The notes: generated from the letters alone by a model not told the origin. DNA of 64,000 nt from Tautonia plasticadhaerens (GCF_007752535.1 NZ_CP036426.1:2108001-2172000); one strand, 5' to 3'; numbered from the stretch's first letter, positions 17,592 to 27,309 are shown. Program-made: numbers and translations.

Positions 17592-19268
17592 ATGACGCCC
17601 GATTCCTACCTACTCGTCTTCGCGCTGTCGTTCCTCGGCTGCGTGCTGGCCACGCCGATCGTCACCCGACTGGCCGTCCTGGCCGGGGCGATCGACCGCC
17701 CGGACCAGTTCCGCCGCATCCACAAGGGGGCGACCCCCAGATTGGGGGGCCTGGGCCTGGCCGTGGGGCTGGCCTCGGGCCTGGTGCCCCTGGTCCTCGG
17801 CGGCCTGATGCCGGACTGGCCGGGCCTGGGGGCCTGGGCCGACTCGCTCCCCTGGATCGGCCTGGCGGCCGGCGTCGTCCTGTCGCTGGGGGTGGTCGAC
17901 GACACGATCGGGGTCGGCCCCCGGGCCAAGCTCGTCGTCCAGGGGGTCGCGGTCCTGCTGCTCTATGCCGGCGGCATCCGGATCGAGTCGGTCGAGATCC
18001 TCGGCCTGGAACTCTCGCTGAGCCTGCCGATGTCGTTCGTCCTGCCGGGACGCGGGGGGGAGTGGCTCATCGACCTGCCGAGCGTGGCGATCACCCTGCT
18101 CTGGTTCCTCGGCTGCATGAACATCTGGAACCTGATCGACGGCATGGACGGGCTCGCCTCCGGCGTCGGCCTGCTCGTGGCCGGCACGCTGATGCTGGTG
18201 GCCGTCGCGCTGGCCAACTACGGGTCGGCCCTGATGGGGGCGGCGCTCGCCGGCGGCCTCGCCGGCTTCCTGCTCTACAACTGGCACCCGGCCTGCATCT
18301 TCCTGGGGGACAGCGGCAGCCTGCTGATCGGCATGCTGATCGGCGTGATCGGCATCCAGGGCTCGCTCAAGGGGACGATGGCCGTCTCGATCCTGCTGCC
18401 GATCCTGGCGATGGGGCTGCCGATCTCCGACACGGCCCTGGCCATCTTCCGGCGCTGGGTCCGCAACCTCCCGCTCACGGCCGCCGACCGCAGGCACGTC
18501 CACCACGTCCTGATCGGCCTGGGGCTGAACCCGAGGCAGGCGGCGGCGATGCTCTACAGCTTCACGGCGTTCCTCTGCGGGGTGGTCCTGCTGGGGGTGG
18601 CGATGCGGAGCGACGTGCTCGCCCTGATCCTGGGCAGCTCCGGCTGCTCGGCGTTCGTGCTGATCCTCTACAGCCGCCGCAACGAGCTGGCCGAGCTGCG
18701 GCAGGACCTGGCCTCCCGGATGGTCCGGGGCGGCCAGGAGCGCCGGGCCGCCAAGGCGACCTGGGAGGCGATCCAGCGGGTCGAGCTGGCCCCGGACGCG
18801 ACACGGGTGCTGGGCATCCTCGCCGAGACGGCCGAGGCCCTCGGCTGCACCGCCTGCCGGCTGGCCTTCCGGGGGCAGGGGATCGCGGCCGAGCGGCTGG
18901 ACCTCGGCCGATGGCCCCGGGACGGCGTCGACCTCGTGTCGGGGCCGACGGCCAACCTCCGACTCTTCGGGGCCGGCGACGCGCTGCTCACCGTGGACCT
19001 CCACCTCTGCGACCGCTCGGACCTCGCGTCCGACATCGCCTTCCGCTTCCTCCAGCGCCTCTCGTTGGCCAGCAGCGAGCGCCTCGGCCGCCTGGCGGCC
19101 GACGGGGCGCTCGGGCGTCCCGCCGGGTCGGAGCCCGGCGAGGAGGACGACGCGGAGTCGAGGGGCGGCACCCTGGTGCTCTCCCCGACCCCCGCCGGGC
19201 TGGCGAGCGGCTGGCCCGAGCCGGCCGGGGCCCCCGGCCGCTCCTCCCGGACCCCCGACACCGACTGA
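17592..19268 (+). CDS. WecA/MraY-type polyprenyl-phosphate sugar-1-phosphate transferase with a long soluble tail
   Basis: Probably starts exopolysaccharide synthesis by placing a sugar-1-phosphate on undecaprenyl phosphate at the inner membrane. The first ~350 residues are a multi-helix PNPT domain with GVVDDTIGVGPRAKL, NIWNLIDGMDGLASG, FLGDSGSLLIG and the His-rich RRHVHHVLIGLGL loop. The remaining ~200 residues are soluble: a coiled linker (NELAELRQDLASRM) and an alpha/beta domain (LGILAETAEALGCTACRLAFRG, LLTVDLHLCDRSDLASDIAFRF) that resembles a GAF-like fold, then a disordered end. Standard WecA proteins end after the membrane domain, so this extension may be a sensor or docking module. 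The start at 17592 is the first ATG before the first helix. Confidence 0.88.
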   Translation: MTPDSYLLVFALSFLGCVLATPIVTRLAVLAGAIDRPDQFRRIHKGATPRLGGLGLAVGLASGLVPLVLGGLMPDWPGLGAWADSLPWIGLAAGVVLSLGVVDDTIGVGPRAKLVVQGVAVLLLYAGGIRIESVEILGLELSLSLPMSFVLPGRGGEWLIDLPSVAITLLWFLGCMNIWNLIDGMDGLASGVGLLVAGTLMLVAVALANYGSALMGAALAGGLAGFLLYNWHPACIFLGDSGSLLIGMLIGVIGIQGSLKGTMAVSILLPILAMGLPISDTALAIFRRWVRNLPLTAADRRHVHHVLIGLGLNPRQAAAMLYSFTAFLCGVVLLGVAMRSDVLALILGSSGCSAFVLILYSRRNELAELRQDLASRMVRGGQERRAAKATWEAIQRVELAPDATRVLGILAETAEALGCTACRLAFRGQGIAAERLDLGRWPRDGVDLVSGPTANLRLFGAGDALLTVDLHLCDRSDLASDIAFRFLQRLSLASSERLGRLAADGALGRPAGSEPGEEDDAESRGGTLVLSPTPAGLASGWPEPAGAPGRSSRTPDTD

Positions 19269-19298
19269 CCGCGACGACCCCCAGGAAGGGCGTGATTC

Positions 19299-21578
19299 AT
19301 GGAGCGGACCATCCTCCCCTACGGCGGCCTCCCCGCCCACCCGAGCGACCGGGCCCCCGCCCCGGGCGGCCCCCCGACCCTCTCGGTGCACGCCGGCCAC
19401 CCGACCGGCTTCGGGCACGCCCCGGGCCACCCCCAGGGGCAGGGCAAGGGGGCGGGCGACTACCTCCGCGCCCTGCGTCGCCGGTTCTGGCTGCTCACGC
19501 TCGTCACCGGCCTTCTGGCGACCATCGGCACGGTGGCCGTCCTGAAGCTGAAGCCGGTCTACCGGGCGTCGGCCCAGATCGAGGTCATGCCGCCGCAGTT
19601 CGACTCGATCCTCGCTAGCCTGCTCGCCGACGAGGAGATCAACCTCAACGCCATGCGCGCCGAGCAGTACGAGGCGAACCTGCTGGCCAGGCTCCGCAAC
19701 CCCCAAATCGTCCGGATCGCCCTGAAAAACCCCCGGATCGGCCCGCCGATCAGGTCGGAGGAGGACCCGGCGATCGAGCTGATCAAGGAGCTGAAGACCA
19801 ACCAGCTCCCCCGGACCTCGGTCTACGACATCCACCTGGAAGGGGACGACCCCTACCGGGTCTCGACGATCCTCAACGTCTGGCTCGAGGAGTACGAGCG
19901 GGCGGCCGAGTCGGAGGTTACTGACAAGATCGACAACTCCCGGATCGCCGCCGAGAACAACGTCAAGAAGATGTACGACGAGCTGGACCGGATCAACCGG
20001 GACATCGGCGAGATGATGGCCCAGTCCCCGAACCTCTCGCCCGACGGCACCAACCACCTGCACAAGCAGTATGAGTCGCTCGGCCTGGAGAAGCGGCAGA
20101 AGCAGATCAGCATCGACCAGCTCCAGCACCAGCTCTTCCTCGCCCGGATGTTCCCGAAGGAGCAGGCCCCGCACCTGGCCGTCGACCAGCGGGAGATGTC
20201 CCAACTGATGGAGGACCGCCGGGCCCTGGACCTGAAGATCGACCAGGTCACCCGGATCGTCCGCAACCCGAGGGACCCGGCGATCAACCGCCTGATGAAC
20301 ATGAAGGCGGACCTCGACGACCAGCTCCATGCCCTCCGGGACTCGACCGTTCAGGCCGCCTCCCCCCGGGGCGAGCCGGCCGAGGCCTACTTCTCGCAGT
20401 ACCGCGAGGTGCTCACCGGCGAGCTGACCCGGATCACCGAGGAGGAGCAGGCCGTCATGCGGGACATCCAGCGGGGCGCCGCCGACCACAACCGGTTCAA
20501 CACCAAGCTCGAGGAACGCCTCCGCACCGCCGAGGCCATCGCCTCGCTCCAGGCGAAGATCGACCAGTTCGAGGTCCTCTCCAAGACCCAGAACAAGCCG
20601 GTCGAGGTCGTCCAGCTCGCCACCGCCTCGACCAAGCCGGTGCGGCCGGGCTACACGATGTTGCTGGTGCTGGTCGGCCTGATGTCGATGGGATCGGGCC
20701 TCGGCCTGGTCTTCCTGCTGGAGCACCTCGACCACTCGGTCCGGGCCCCCGAGCAGTTGACGACCGGGCTGACCCTGCCGCTGCTGGGGGTCGTCCCCCA
20801 CATGAGGCGGACCGCCCGGCTCCAGCGCGGCGGCCACCTCTGGACGGCCGGGGCCCCGATGTCGGCCGAAGCCGACGCCTACCGGAACCTGAGGGCGAGC
20901 CTCGTCGGCCTGACCTGCCCGCAGGGCAAGCCGGCCGTCACCCTGCTGGTCACCAGCTCCAAGGCCGGCGAGGGGAAGAGCACGACCGCCCTGAACCTGG
21001 CCGCCACCTGCGCCCGGTCCGGCGAGCGGACCCTGCTGCTGGAGGTCGACCTCCGGCGCCCCAGCCTCCGCCCCGTCTTCGACGAGGGGGACCACGACCT
21101 CGGCCTGGTCGACGTGCTCCGGGGGGAGATGCCCTGGCAGCGGACGGTGGTCCGGACCGACGAGCCGAACCTCGACTTCCTCCCCTCGGGTGACCCCTCG
21201 GGCGTGCCGGTCGAGGTGCTCGGCGCCCTGGAGATGAAGCAGCTCATCGCCGCCGTCTCCGGCCACTACGACCGGGTGATCCTGGACGGCCCGGCGATCC
21301 TCGGCCTGGCCGACTGCCGGATGCTCGGCCGGGTGGTCGACGCCGCCGTGCTGGTCGTCCGGGCCGGGGCGAACGACCTCCGCCCGGTGGTCCGGGCCCG
21401 GACGATGCTGGAGCAGTCCCGGGCGCCGATCGTCGGCGTGGTCTTCAACGGGCTCTGCGAGGACGTGAAGAACTGGTCCTGCGTCTCGGCCTACCTGGAC
21501 GAGGAGGCCGAGGCCGACGCCCGGGCCCTCCCCGCCCGCCCGGGCCGGGCGGCCGGGGCGCTGGCCGCCGCCGACTGA
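19299..21578 (+). CDS. Wzc-like polysaccharide chain-length regulator fused to a tyrosine-kinase-type ATPase
   Basis: 759 residues. After a flexible Gly/Pro/His-rich start comes a Wzz domain bounded by two transmembrane helices (RRFWLLTLVTGLLATIGTVAV near 55-80 and MLLVLVGLMSMGSGLGLVFLL near 450), with a long coiled-coil periplasmic part between. The cytoplasmic BY-kinase domain has Walker A SSKAGEGKSTTALNLAA (near 550-565), Walker A' LLLEVDLRRPSL and Walker B VILDGPAIL. The C-terminal tail has one tyrosine (SAYLDEE) and no tyrosine cluster, so autophosphorylation control may differ from E. coli Wzc. It lies 30 bases after the WecA-like gene and is probably co-transcribed with it. Confidence 0.92.
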   Translation: MERTILPYGGLPAHPSDRAPAPGGPPTLSVHAGHPTGFGHAPGHPQGQGKGAGDYLRALRRRFWLLTLVTGLLATIGTVAVLKLKPVYRASAQIEVMPPQFDSILASLLADEEINLNAMRAEQYEANLLARLRNPQIVRIALKNPRIGPPIRSEEDPAIELIKELKTNQLPRTSVYDIHLEGDDPYRVSTILNVWLEEYERAAESEVTDKIDNSRIAAENNVKKMYDELDRINRDIGEMMAQSPNLSPDGTNHLHKQYESLGLEKRQKQISIDQLQHQLFLARMFPKEQAPHLAVDQREMSQLMEDRRALDLKIDQVTRIVRNPRDPAINRLMNMKADLDDQLHALRDSTVQAASPRGEPAEAYFSQYREVLTGELTRITEEEQAVMRDIQRGAADHNRFNTKLEERLRTAEAIASLQAKIDQFEVLSKTQNKPVEVVQLATASTKPVRPGYTMLLVLVGLMSMGSGLGLVFLLEHLDHSVRAPEQLTTGLTLPLLGVVPHMRRTARLQRGGHLWTAGAPMSAEADAYRNLRASLVGLTCPQGKPAVTLLVTSSKAGEGKSTTALNLAATCARSGERTLLLEVDLRRPSLRPVFDEGDHDLGLVDVLRGEMPWQRTVVRTDEPNLDFLPSGDPSGVPVEVLGALEMKQLIAAVSGHYDRVILDGPAILGLADCRMLGRVVDAAVLVVRAGANDLRPVVRARTMLEQSRAPIVGVVFNGLCEDVKNWSCVSAYLDEEAEADARALPARPGRAAGALAAAD

Positions 21579-21648
21579 GGCCGGCGGCCGGGCAGGCCGA
21601 CCGACGGGCATCGACACGCACCGAACGGAATCGAACCGGAGACGCCCG

Positions 21649-23214
21649 GTGGGCACCTTCCGAACCCGCATCCTCGAATGGACCGACCGCCTCCAGGCCG
21701 CCCTGCTGGTGGCGATGCTCGTCGGCTCGGCCCTGGCCTTCGGCGGGGCGGTCTGGTGGTGGCGGCCGGTCGCGGCGGCCCTGGCCGTCGGCCTGGTCGT
21801 GCTCGGGTTCTCCCGGGTGGCGATCGAGGGCCGGGCCCGGATCCGGCTCAGCCCGCTGCCGATCCTCGGCGTGTTGGCCCTGGGCCTGGCGGCCGCGCAG
21901 CTCACGCCGGTGCCGTCGGGCCTGGCTCGTCGGCTCTCCCCGGAGTCCCGGTCCCTGCACTCCCGGGGGATCCTGACCGGCCTGGCCCTGCAGGACGACC
22001 GGGCGGCCGAGCTGCCCGAGGCGCTCGCCTCCCGGACCCCGACGACGGTCGACCGCTCGGCGACCCTCCGGTGGCTGTTCGACGCGAGCATCGGCCTGGT
22101 CGTCCTGGTCACCTCGGCCCGGTTCGCCCGGAGGCTGGGGCGCACGATGGTCATCTGGGGGAGCGTGGTCGCGGTCTTCGGGCTGATGACCGGGGTCGGC
22201 CTGGTCCAGTTGATCGGCGACGCGCCGGGCCTCTGGGGGTTCATCACCCCGGGCCGGGGGCCGAGCTGGGCGCCCTCGACCCTGGACCTGCTCGCCGCCC
22301 CCGGCGCCTCGGTGCTGCGGCCGCTGGCGGAGGAGGGGGGGGCGCTCGGGCCCTGGATGCTGGCCCGGCCGGATCGGCCGTTCTTCATCGGCGGGCTCCT
22401 GGGGGGCCCGGGGGCGTACCTGGCGATCGCCGCGCTGGGCCTGCCGCTGTCGCTGACGGTCCTGCTCCAGGTGCTCGCCCCGAGGGGGAGCCGGGAGCCG
22501 ATGGCGGAGCGGATCGGCCGGGCGGGGCTCGGGCCCCTGGTGGTGCTGCTCGGGGTGGTGGTCCTGGTGGGGGCCGGGCTCGTCGGCGCCCTGGCCGGGC
22601 CGATGCTGGCCGTGCCGTTCGCCCTGGGACTGGCCCTCGCGGGCGTGCCGGGGGCCAGGGGGACGGGGCTCGGGTGGCTCGCGGTGGGGGTCACGCTGCT
22701 CGGCCTCACGGGGCTGGGGACCGGGGTGGCGATCCACCGGCTGGCGGGGCTCGGCGACGACCCGAAGCTCTCCCCGATCACCGCCGAGCCGGGCCGGGCC
22801 GCCGACCTCTGGCGGGGCTCGGTCGAGGTCGTCAAGGACTTCCCCCTGCTGGGCACCGGCCTGGGGACCTTCGGCCGGATCCACCCCTCGTACAAGTCGA
22901 CCGACCCGAGCCCGACGACCGCCGGCAGCAGCGTGCTGCAATGGCTCGTCGAGTCGGGGATGGCCGGGGGGGCGATCCTGGCAGTCGCCGGGCTCTGGGG
23001 GCTGGGGAGGCTGGTCCGGGCCTGGCGACGGGTGGGATCGGCCGACCGGGCCCTGGCCTGCGGGCTGGTCGCCACGGCGGGCTGCTTCGTCGGGTTCGCG
23101 GCGGTGCACTGGGCGGTGGAGCTGCCCGCCGTCGCCCTGGCGGCCTGCGCCGTCTTCGGGACGATGGATCGCTGGCTCTCCGGCGGGACCGACCTGTTCG
23201 TCGAGGCCGCCTGA
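21649..23214 (+). CDS. O-antigen ligase/polymerase-like membrane protein
   Basis: 521 residues with about ten hydrophobic helices and a periplasmic loop. The segment LLGTGLGTFGRIHPSYKS and then SSVLQWLVESGMAGGAIL is the signature of Wzy/WaaL-type polysaccharide polymerases and ligases (Wzy_C region). It starts at a GTG (21649) after ACCGGAGACGCCC. Position between the Wzc-like regulator and the exosortase genes supports polymerisation or transfer of the repeat unit outside the inner membrane. Ligase and polymerase roles cannot be separated from sequence alone. Confidence 0.82.
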   Translation: MGTFRTRILEWTDRLQAALLVAMLVGSALAFGGAVWWWRPVAAALAVGLVVLGFSRVAIEGRARIRLSPLPILGVLALGLAAAQLTPVPSGLARRLSPESRSLHSRGILTGLALQDDRAAELPEALASRTPTTVDRSATLRWLFDASIGLVVLVTSARFARRLGRTMVIWGSVVAVFGLMTGVGLVQLIGDAPGLWGFITPGRGPSWAPSTLDLLAAPGASVLRPLAEEGGALGPWMLARPDRPFFIGGLLGGPGAYLAIAALGLPLSLTVLLQVLAPRGSREPMAERIGRAGLGPLVVLLGVVVLVGAGLVGALAGPMLAVPFALGLALAGVPGARGTGLGWLAVGVTLLGLTGLGTGVAIHRLAGLGDDPKLSPITAEPGRAADLWRGSVEVVKDFPLLGTGLGTFGRIHPSYKSTDPSPTTAGSSVLQWLVESGMAGGAILAVAGLWGLGRLVRAWRRVGSADRALACGLVATAGCFVGFAAVHWAVELPAVALAACAVFGTMDRWLSGGTDLFVEAA

Positions 23215-23289
23215 GTGGTAGGGTCGAGGACGGGCAGGATGTCCCGCGCCGGCGACGAGGCGATGCACCAGGGAGGAGGAGCCAACAGG

Positions 23290-26200
23290 ATGCGAGACGA
23301 GGCCTTTCTGCACATCCGGTCCCGGGACGGGCGGGCGACCCGGATCGTCCCCCTGTCGGGGCCGAGCGTCCGGGTCGGCCGGGGCCGGTCGTGCGAGGTC
23401 CGGCTCGACGACCCGACCCTCGCCGAGGTCGAGTTCCTGCTCCGGCGCCGGGGGGACTCCTACCACCTGCAGCCGGTCCGGCCGGACTCCCGGCTGACCA
23501 TCGACGGCCGCCCCGCCGACCGCCCCCGGCCGCTGGCCATGGGCACCACGCTCCGGCTCGCCGACCGCTGGCTCACCCTCCTGCCGACCGACGACGCGCC
23601 GGAACTCGACGGCAACGGACCCGACGCCCCCCCGGGCGAGGCCCCCGAGGCCTTCCCCCCCGGGGCGGAGTCGGGGGCGGAGGCCGAGCCGGACCCGGAT
23701 CCCGACGAGCCCGAAGCCCTGGACGGCCGACGGGAGGAACTGGCCCGCTGGGAGTCCCGGCTCAAGCAGCGGGAACGCTGGCTCTCCGACCGCCTGCACG
23801 AGCGTCAGTGGGAGGCCCGATGGCGGGCCGCCGGGGCGTCGCTGAAGGCCCGAAGCCGGCCCGCCGACGCCGCCTCCCCCCGCCCCCGATCGGCCCCGAG
23901 GCCCGCCCCGATCCCGACCCCGACGGTCGCCCCCGGGCCGCCGATCCGCCCCCGGAGGGGGGTCGAGCCCGCCCCCTACGGGCCCCCGACCGCCCGGGTC
24001 GACCGACCCACGTCGGGCCTCCCGCCTGCCCCCGCCCCGGCGCCGCCCCCCCGGGCCGTCGTCCCCCCGATCGCCCGACCCGGACCGACCGCCCCCCGGC
24101 CCCGGTCCGAGTCCCCCGGCCCGGAGGGGCCGGGCCCCGTCCCCCGGGCCATCCGCCTGATCCCCAAGGTCGTCGAGGCCCCGACGCGTCGGCCCGGCCT
24201 CGCCTTGAGTTTCCCCCCCGAGGTCGTCGAGACGGTCATCGAGATCGACGAGAGCGACCCCGAGCCGGCCGACCAGCGGCCGGGGCCGGTCGACGCCGAT
24301 CCGGAGGGCCCGGGATGCCTCGCCGAGGGGCTCGCGATCGACCCGGACCTCGCCGAATCCGTCGAGACCGACCGGGGTGTCGCCGAATCCGTCGAGACCG
24401 ATCCGGGATCGGCCGAGGCCACCTCGATTCCGATCCCCGAGCCACCCGAACGGGGCAACGCGGAGGCGGAATGCCCCACCATCCCGGTCGCGATCGGGGC
24501 CTCGACCCTCGCCGTCGTCCCCTCCCCGGACCTCGATCCCGCCGTCGACTCGGGGTCCGGGCTCCCGGAGAGCCGGTCGGATGCCTCGGATGCCGAGGCC
24601 CCCGAGGTCTCGACGGGGTTGATGCCCTCGGGGGTCGGCGGCGAGCCGGTCGGCCTGGCGTCCGAGGCCGAGGCCGTCGAGACGAGGACCGGCCCCGAGG
24701 CCGTCGGCGGGGAGGCATCGGCGTGGCTCTCGGTGCCGATGCTCGGCCTGAACGACCTGGTCTCGTTCCTCAGCCGTTCGGCCCGGCCCGGCACGCAGGA
24801 CGGTCCCCCGGCCGGGGGAGGCGAGGCCCGAGGCGGGCCGATCGAAGACGCCGTCGGGGCGGTCGAGACGGCCTCCCCGACAGGCCCGGAGGAGCCAAGC
24901 GAGGAGGCCGTCGTCCCGCATCAGGAAGTGAGGGACGAGGACGAGGTCGAGGACGAAGTCGAGCAGGAGCAGGAAGAGGCCACGGCCTGGGCAGCGGGCC
25001 CCGCCGAGGCGACGGGCACGGGTCCCTCGGGCGGTCCCTCGAACGATTGGCCTTCGGCGAACGCGATCCTCGGGGCCCGGCCCGGCCGGGGGCCAAGGCG
25101 GGCAGCGTCCCGGGCGAGGAAGGCGGCGAGCTTCCCCGAGCCGACCGGCCGGATCTCGCCGGACGAGTGGACCATCCCCGGGGGGGCCTGGCTCTGCATC
25201 CCGATGATGTTCGCCGCCCTGGCGGCGGGGGTGGTCGGGGTGAGGCTGGCCTGGACCTGGGCCGTGCTGGACCGGGAGTCGGGCCGGATCGCCGACCGGC
25301 TCGCCTCGGGCAAGCGGCCCGAGGCGGGGTCGATCGACCTGCTGCTGGAGCGGGAGCTGGAGCTGCCGATGGCCTCGTGGCGGAACAGCACCGCCGACGC
25401 GATGGTCGCCCGGGCGGCTCTGCTGGCCGGGCCGGGGCCGGGGGCGGACCCGGCCTCCCAGGAGCGGGCCGGCGGCCTGATCCACGCCGCCGGGGCCGCC
25501 TCCCCCAACCACCCGGGGTTGCGGTTCGCCCGGGCCTGGCGGGCGGTGCAGGAGCCGGGGGCCGACGCCCCGAGCCTGGCCGTCGGCCTGAGCCGGGACA
25601 TCTGGCCGCTGGCCTGGTCCGGCCGAGCCCTGCTGGCGGCCGGGAAGCAGGACGAGGCGAGGCGGTGCTACCTGAAGGCCCTGGACCTGGCCTGCCGGGC
25701 CTCGCCGGACGAGTCCCCGGCGCCGGTCTTCCACGGGGAGCCCCAGGGCGGCCGCTTCGGCATGCCGCTGGAGGGGATCCTCGGCGTGGTCGTCTCGGAC
25801 ATGGCGGACCGGCCCGAATGGTCGTCGGGCGACTGGCTGGGGCTGATCCCCGACTCCTCGGTCGCCTGGCTGGTCGCCACCCGGGTGCTCCGGCAGCGGG
25901 GGGACGGCGAGGCCGACCGGGCCCTGGAGCGGGCGATCGCCCTGGCGGACTCGCCCGCGCCGGGGGGCTGCTCCGAGGCGATCCACCTGGCCGCCGTCGC
26001 CGAGGCGATGGCCCTGGACGGCCGGGTCGAGGAGGCGGTCGAGGGCTACCGCCGGGCGGTCGACCGGCTGACCGCGGCCGAGGAGTCGGCCCGGAGGCCC
26101 TGGCTGTTCAACCTGGCCGAGCTGCTCGGCCGGCTCGACGACCGGGACGGCGAGCGCGAGGCCCTGCTGGCGGCGATGACCACCGACCCGGACGACCCCG

Positions 26201-26319
26201 TCACGGCCGAGGCCATCCGGGCGCAGCTGCGCCGGGGGGTCGACCTGGTCGGAGCCGGCCCCGACGGCGGCACCGGCGGGGGCGGCGAGGGGGACCGACG
26301 CGACACCTTCGGAGAGTGA
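23290..26319 (+). CDS. FHA-like / coiled-coil / acidic linker / one-TM / helical-repeat protein
   Basis: 1009 residues; the ATG at 23290 follows GGAGGAGGAG. Residues 1-95 read as an FHA domain (PSVRVGRGRSCEVRLDD, YHLQPVRPDSRLTIDGRPA), but the usual SxxH phosphothreonine-contact motif is replaced by LAEVEF, so binding may be lost or altered. Residues ~145-190 form a charged coiled coil (RREELARWESRLKQRERWL). A long Pro/Glu/Asp-rich linker follows, with a 10-residue tandem repeat (ESVETD). One hydrophobic helix lies near residue 630 (CIPMMFAALAAGVVGVRLAW). The C-terminal third is TPR/Sel1-like helical repeats (ALERAIALADSPA, EEAVEGYRRAVDRLTAAEE). The likely topology is FHA inside and repeats outside. 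It is wedged between the ligase-like and exosortase genes; I know of no established role. Confidence 0.72.
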   Translation: MRDEAFLHIRSRDGRATRIVPLSGPSVRVGRGRSCEVRLDDPTLAEVEFLLRRRGDSYHLQPVRPDSRLTIDGRPADRPRPLAMGTTLRLADRWLTLLPTDDAPELDGNGPDAPPGEAPEAFPPGAESGAEAEPDPDPDEPEALDGRREELARWESRLKQRERWLSDRLHERQWEARWRAAGASLKARSRPADAASPRPRSAPRPAPIPTPTVAPGPPIRPRRGVEPAPYGPPTARVDRPTSGLPPAPAPAPPPRAVVPPIARPGPTAPRPRSESPGPEGPGPVPRAIRLIPKVVEAPTRRPGLALSFPPEVVETVIEIDESDPEPADQRPGPVDADPEGPGCLAEGLAIDPDLAESVETDRGVAESVETDPGSAEATSIPIPEPPERGNAEAECPTIPVAIGASTLAVVPSPDLDPAVDSGSGLPESRSDASDAEAPEVSTGLMPSGVGGEPVGLASEAEAVETRTGPEAVGGEASAWLSVPMLGLNDLVSFLSRSARPGTQDGPPAGGGEARGGPIEDAVGAVETASPTGPEEPSEEAVVPHQEVRDEDEVEDEVEQEQEEATAWAAGPAEATGTGPSGGPSNDWPSANAILGARPGRGPRRAASRARKAASFPEPTGRISPDEWTIPGGAWLCIPMMFAALAAGVVGVRLAWTWAVLDRESGRIADRLASGKRPEAGSIDLLLERELELPMASWRNSTADAMVARAALLAGPGPGADPASQERAGGLIHAAGAASPNHPGLRFARAWRAVQEPGADAPSLAVGLSRDIWPLAWSGRALLAAGKQDEARRCYLKALDLACRASPDESPAPVFHGEPQGGRFGMPLEGILGVVVSDMADRPEWSSGDWLGLIPDSSVAWLVATRVLRQRGDGEADRALERAIALADSPAPGGCSEAIHLAAVAEAMALDGRVEEAVEGYRRAVDRLTAAEESARRPWLFNLAELLGRLDDRDGEREALLAAMTTDPDDPVTAEAIRAQLRRGVDLVGAGPDGGTGGGGEGDRRDTFGE
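24350..24401 (+). repeat. Internal tandem repeat, 30-bp period
   Basis: A core of about 22 bases beginning TCGCCGAATCCGTCGAGACC occurs at 24350 and again at 24380, encoding two copies of AESVETD in the acidic linker of the FHA-like protein. Confidence 0.7.
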
Positions 26320-26331
26320 GGAGACGATCCC

Positions 26332-27282
26332 TTGGCCACGTCCACGATCTCGGCCCGAGACGACGACGCCCCCGCCCCTCGGGAATTGCCCGCGCTGGCG
26401 GGCCTGCTCCGGGACGGCTGGGCCCTCCCCGGGGGGAAGGTCGCGCTGCTGGGCGCCTCGGCGTGCCTGGCGCTGCTCGCCCTGGCCTTCCGGTCGACCC
26501 TCTGGCACTTCGCCCACGTCTGGTCGACCGACCCGAACTACAGCCACGGCTTCCTCGTCCCGCTGATCAGCCTGTACTTCGCCAACATGGCGGCCAAGGA
26601 GGGGCCCACCCGGCAGGTGCCGGGGGTCGCCCTCGGGGCGTCCCTGCTGGTGTTCGCCCTGCTGGGGAGGCTGGCGACGATCGTCGTGCCGGTGGGGTTC
26701 GCCAGCGACCTGGCCTTCCTGACCGGGCTGGCCGGGATCCTCTCGCTCTTCGCCGGGAGGGCGGCCCTGTACCGATACGGGTTCGCCCTGACGTTCCTGG
26801 TCTTCATGGTCCCGCTGCCGATCCACCTGTACACGACGATCGCCACCCCCTTGCAGCTGCTGGTGAGCAAGGTCGCCGCCACGATCCTCAACGGCGCCGG
26901 GCTGCCGGTGCTCTGCGAGGGCAACCACCTGACCCTGCCCGGCGGGGTCCGGATGTTCGTGGCCGAGGCCTGCAGCGGGATGAGGCAGCTGACCGGCTTC
27001 CTCGCGCTGACGACCGCCGTGGCCTTCCTGACCCCCCGGCCCCGCTGGTACCGGGCGGTCCTGATCGGCTCGGCGATCCCGGTGGCGCTGACGGCCAACG
27101 TGGCCCGGGTGGTGCTGACCGGCTGGATCATGTCGCACGACCCGAGGCTGGCGCAGGGGGCCTTCCACACCCTGGAGGGGCTCCTGCTGATGGGCTTCGG
27201 CCTGGCCCTGCTGAGGCTGGAGTGCGCGGTGCTCAACGTGCTGGTGGACGAGGAGCCCGAGCCCGTCCCCGCGGCGGCCTGA
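26332..27282 (+). CDS. Exosortase
   Basis: Inner-membrane cysteine transpeptidase-like enzyme that cleaves PEP-CTERM-type sorting signals. 316 residues, eight or so helices. The catalytic residues are visible: Cys214 in VAEACSGMRQL, Arg259 in TANVARVVL and His279 in FHTLEG; YSHGFLVPLIS near residue 70 is also typical. The start is a TTG at 26332 with GAGGAG eight bases upstream, just after the stop of the FHA-like gene. EpsI follows at once. No protein with a recognisable PEP-CTERM tail is encoded in this window, so its substrates lie elsewhere or use another signal. The Xrt subtype is not assigned. Confidence 0.93.
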   Translation: MATSTISARDDDAPAPRELPALAGLLRDGWALPGGKVALLGASACLALLALAFRSTLWHFAHVWSTDPNYSHGFLVPLISLYFANMAAKEGPTRQVPGVALGASLLVFALLGRLATIVVPVGFASDLAFLTGLAGILSLFAGRAALYRYGFALTFLVFMVPLPIHLYTTIATPLQLLVSKVAATILNGAGLPVLCEGNHLTLPGGVRMFVAEACSGMRQLTGFLALTTAVAFLTPRPRWYRAVLIGSAIPVALTANVARVVLTGWIMSHDPRLAQGAFHTLEGLLLMGFGLALLRLECAVLNVLVDEEPEPVPAAA

Positions 27283-27309
27283 TCGGGGGACCGGCAGGGA
27301 GGACGACCG

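Noticed and set aside
17610-23315. A 1901-residue minus-strand open frame
   Set aside because: It runs antisense across three well-supported exopolysaccharide genes; composition is a shadow of their third codon positions.
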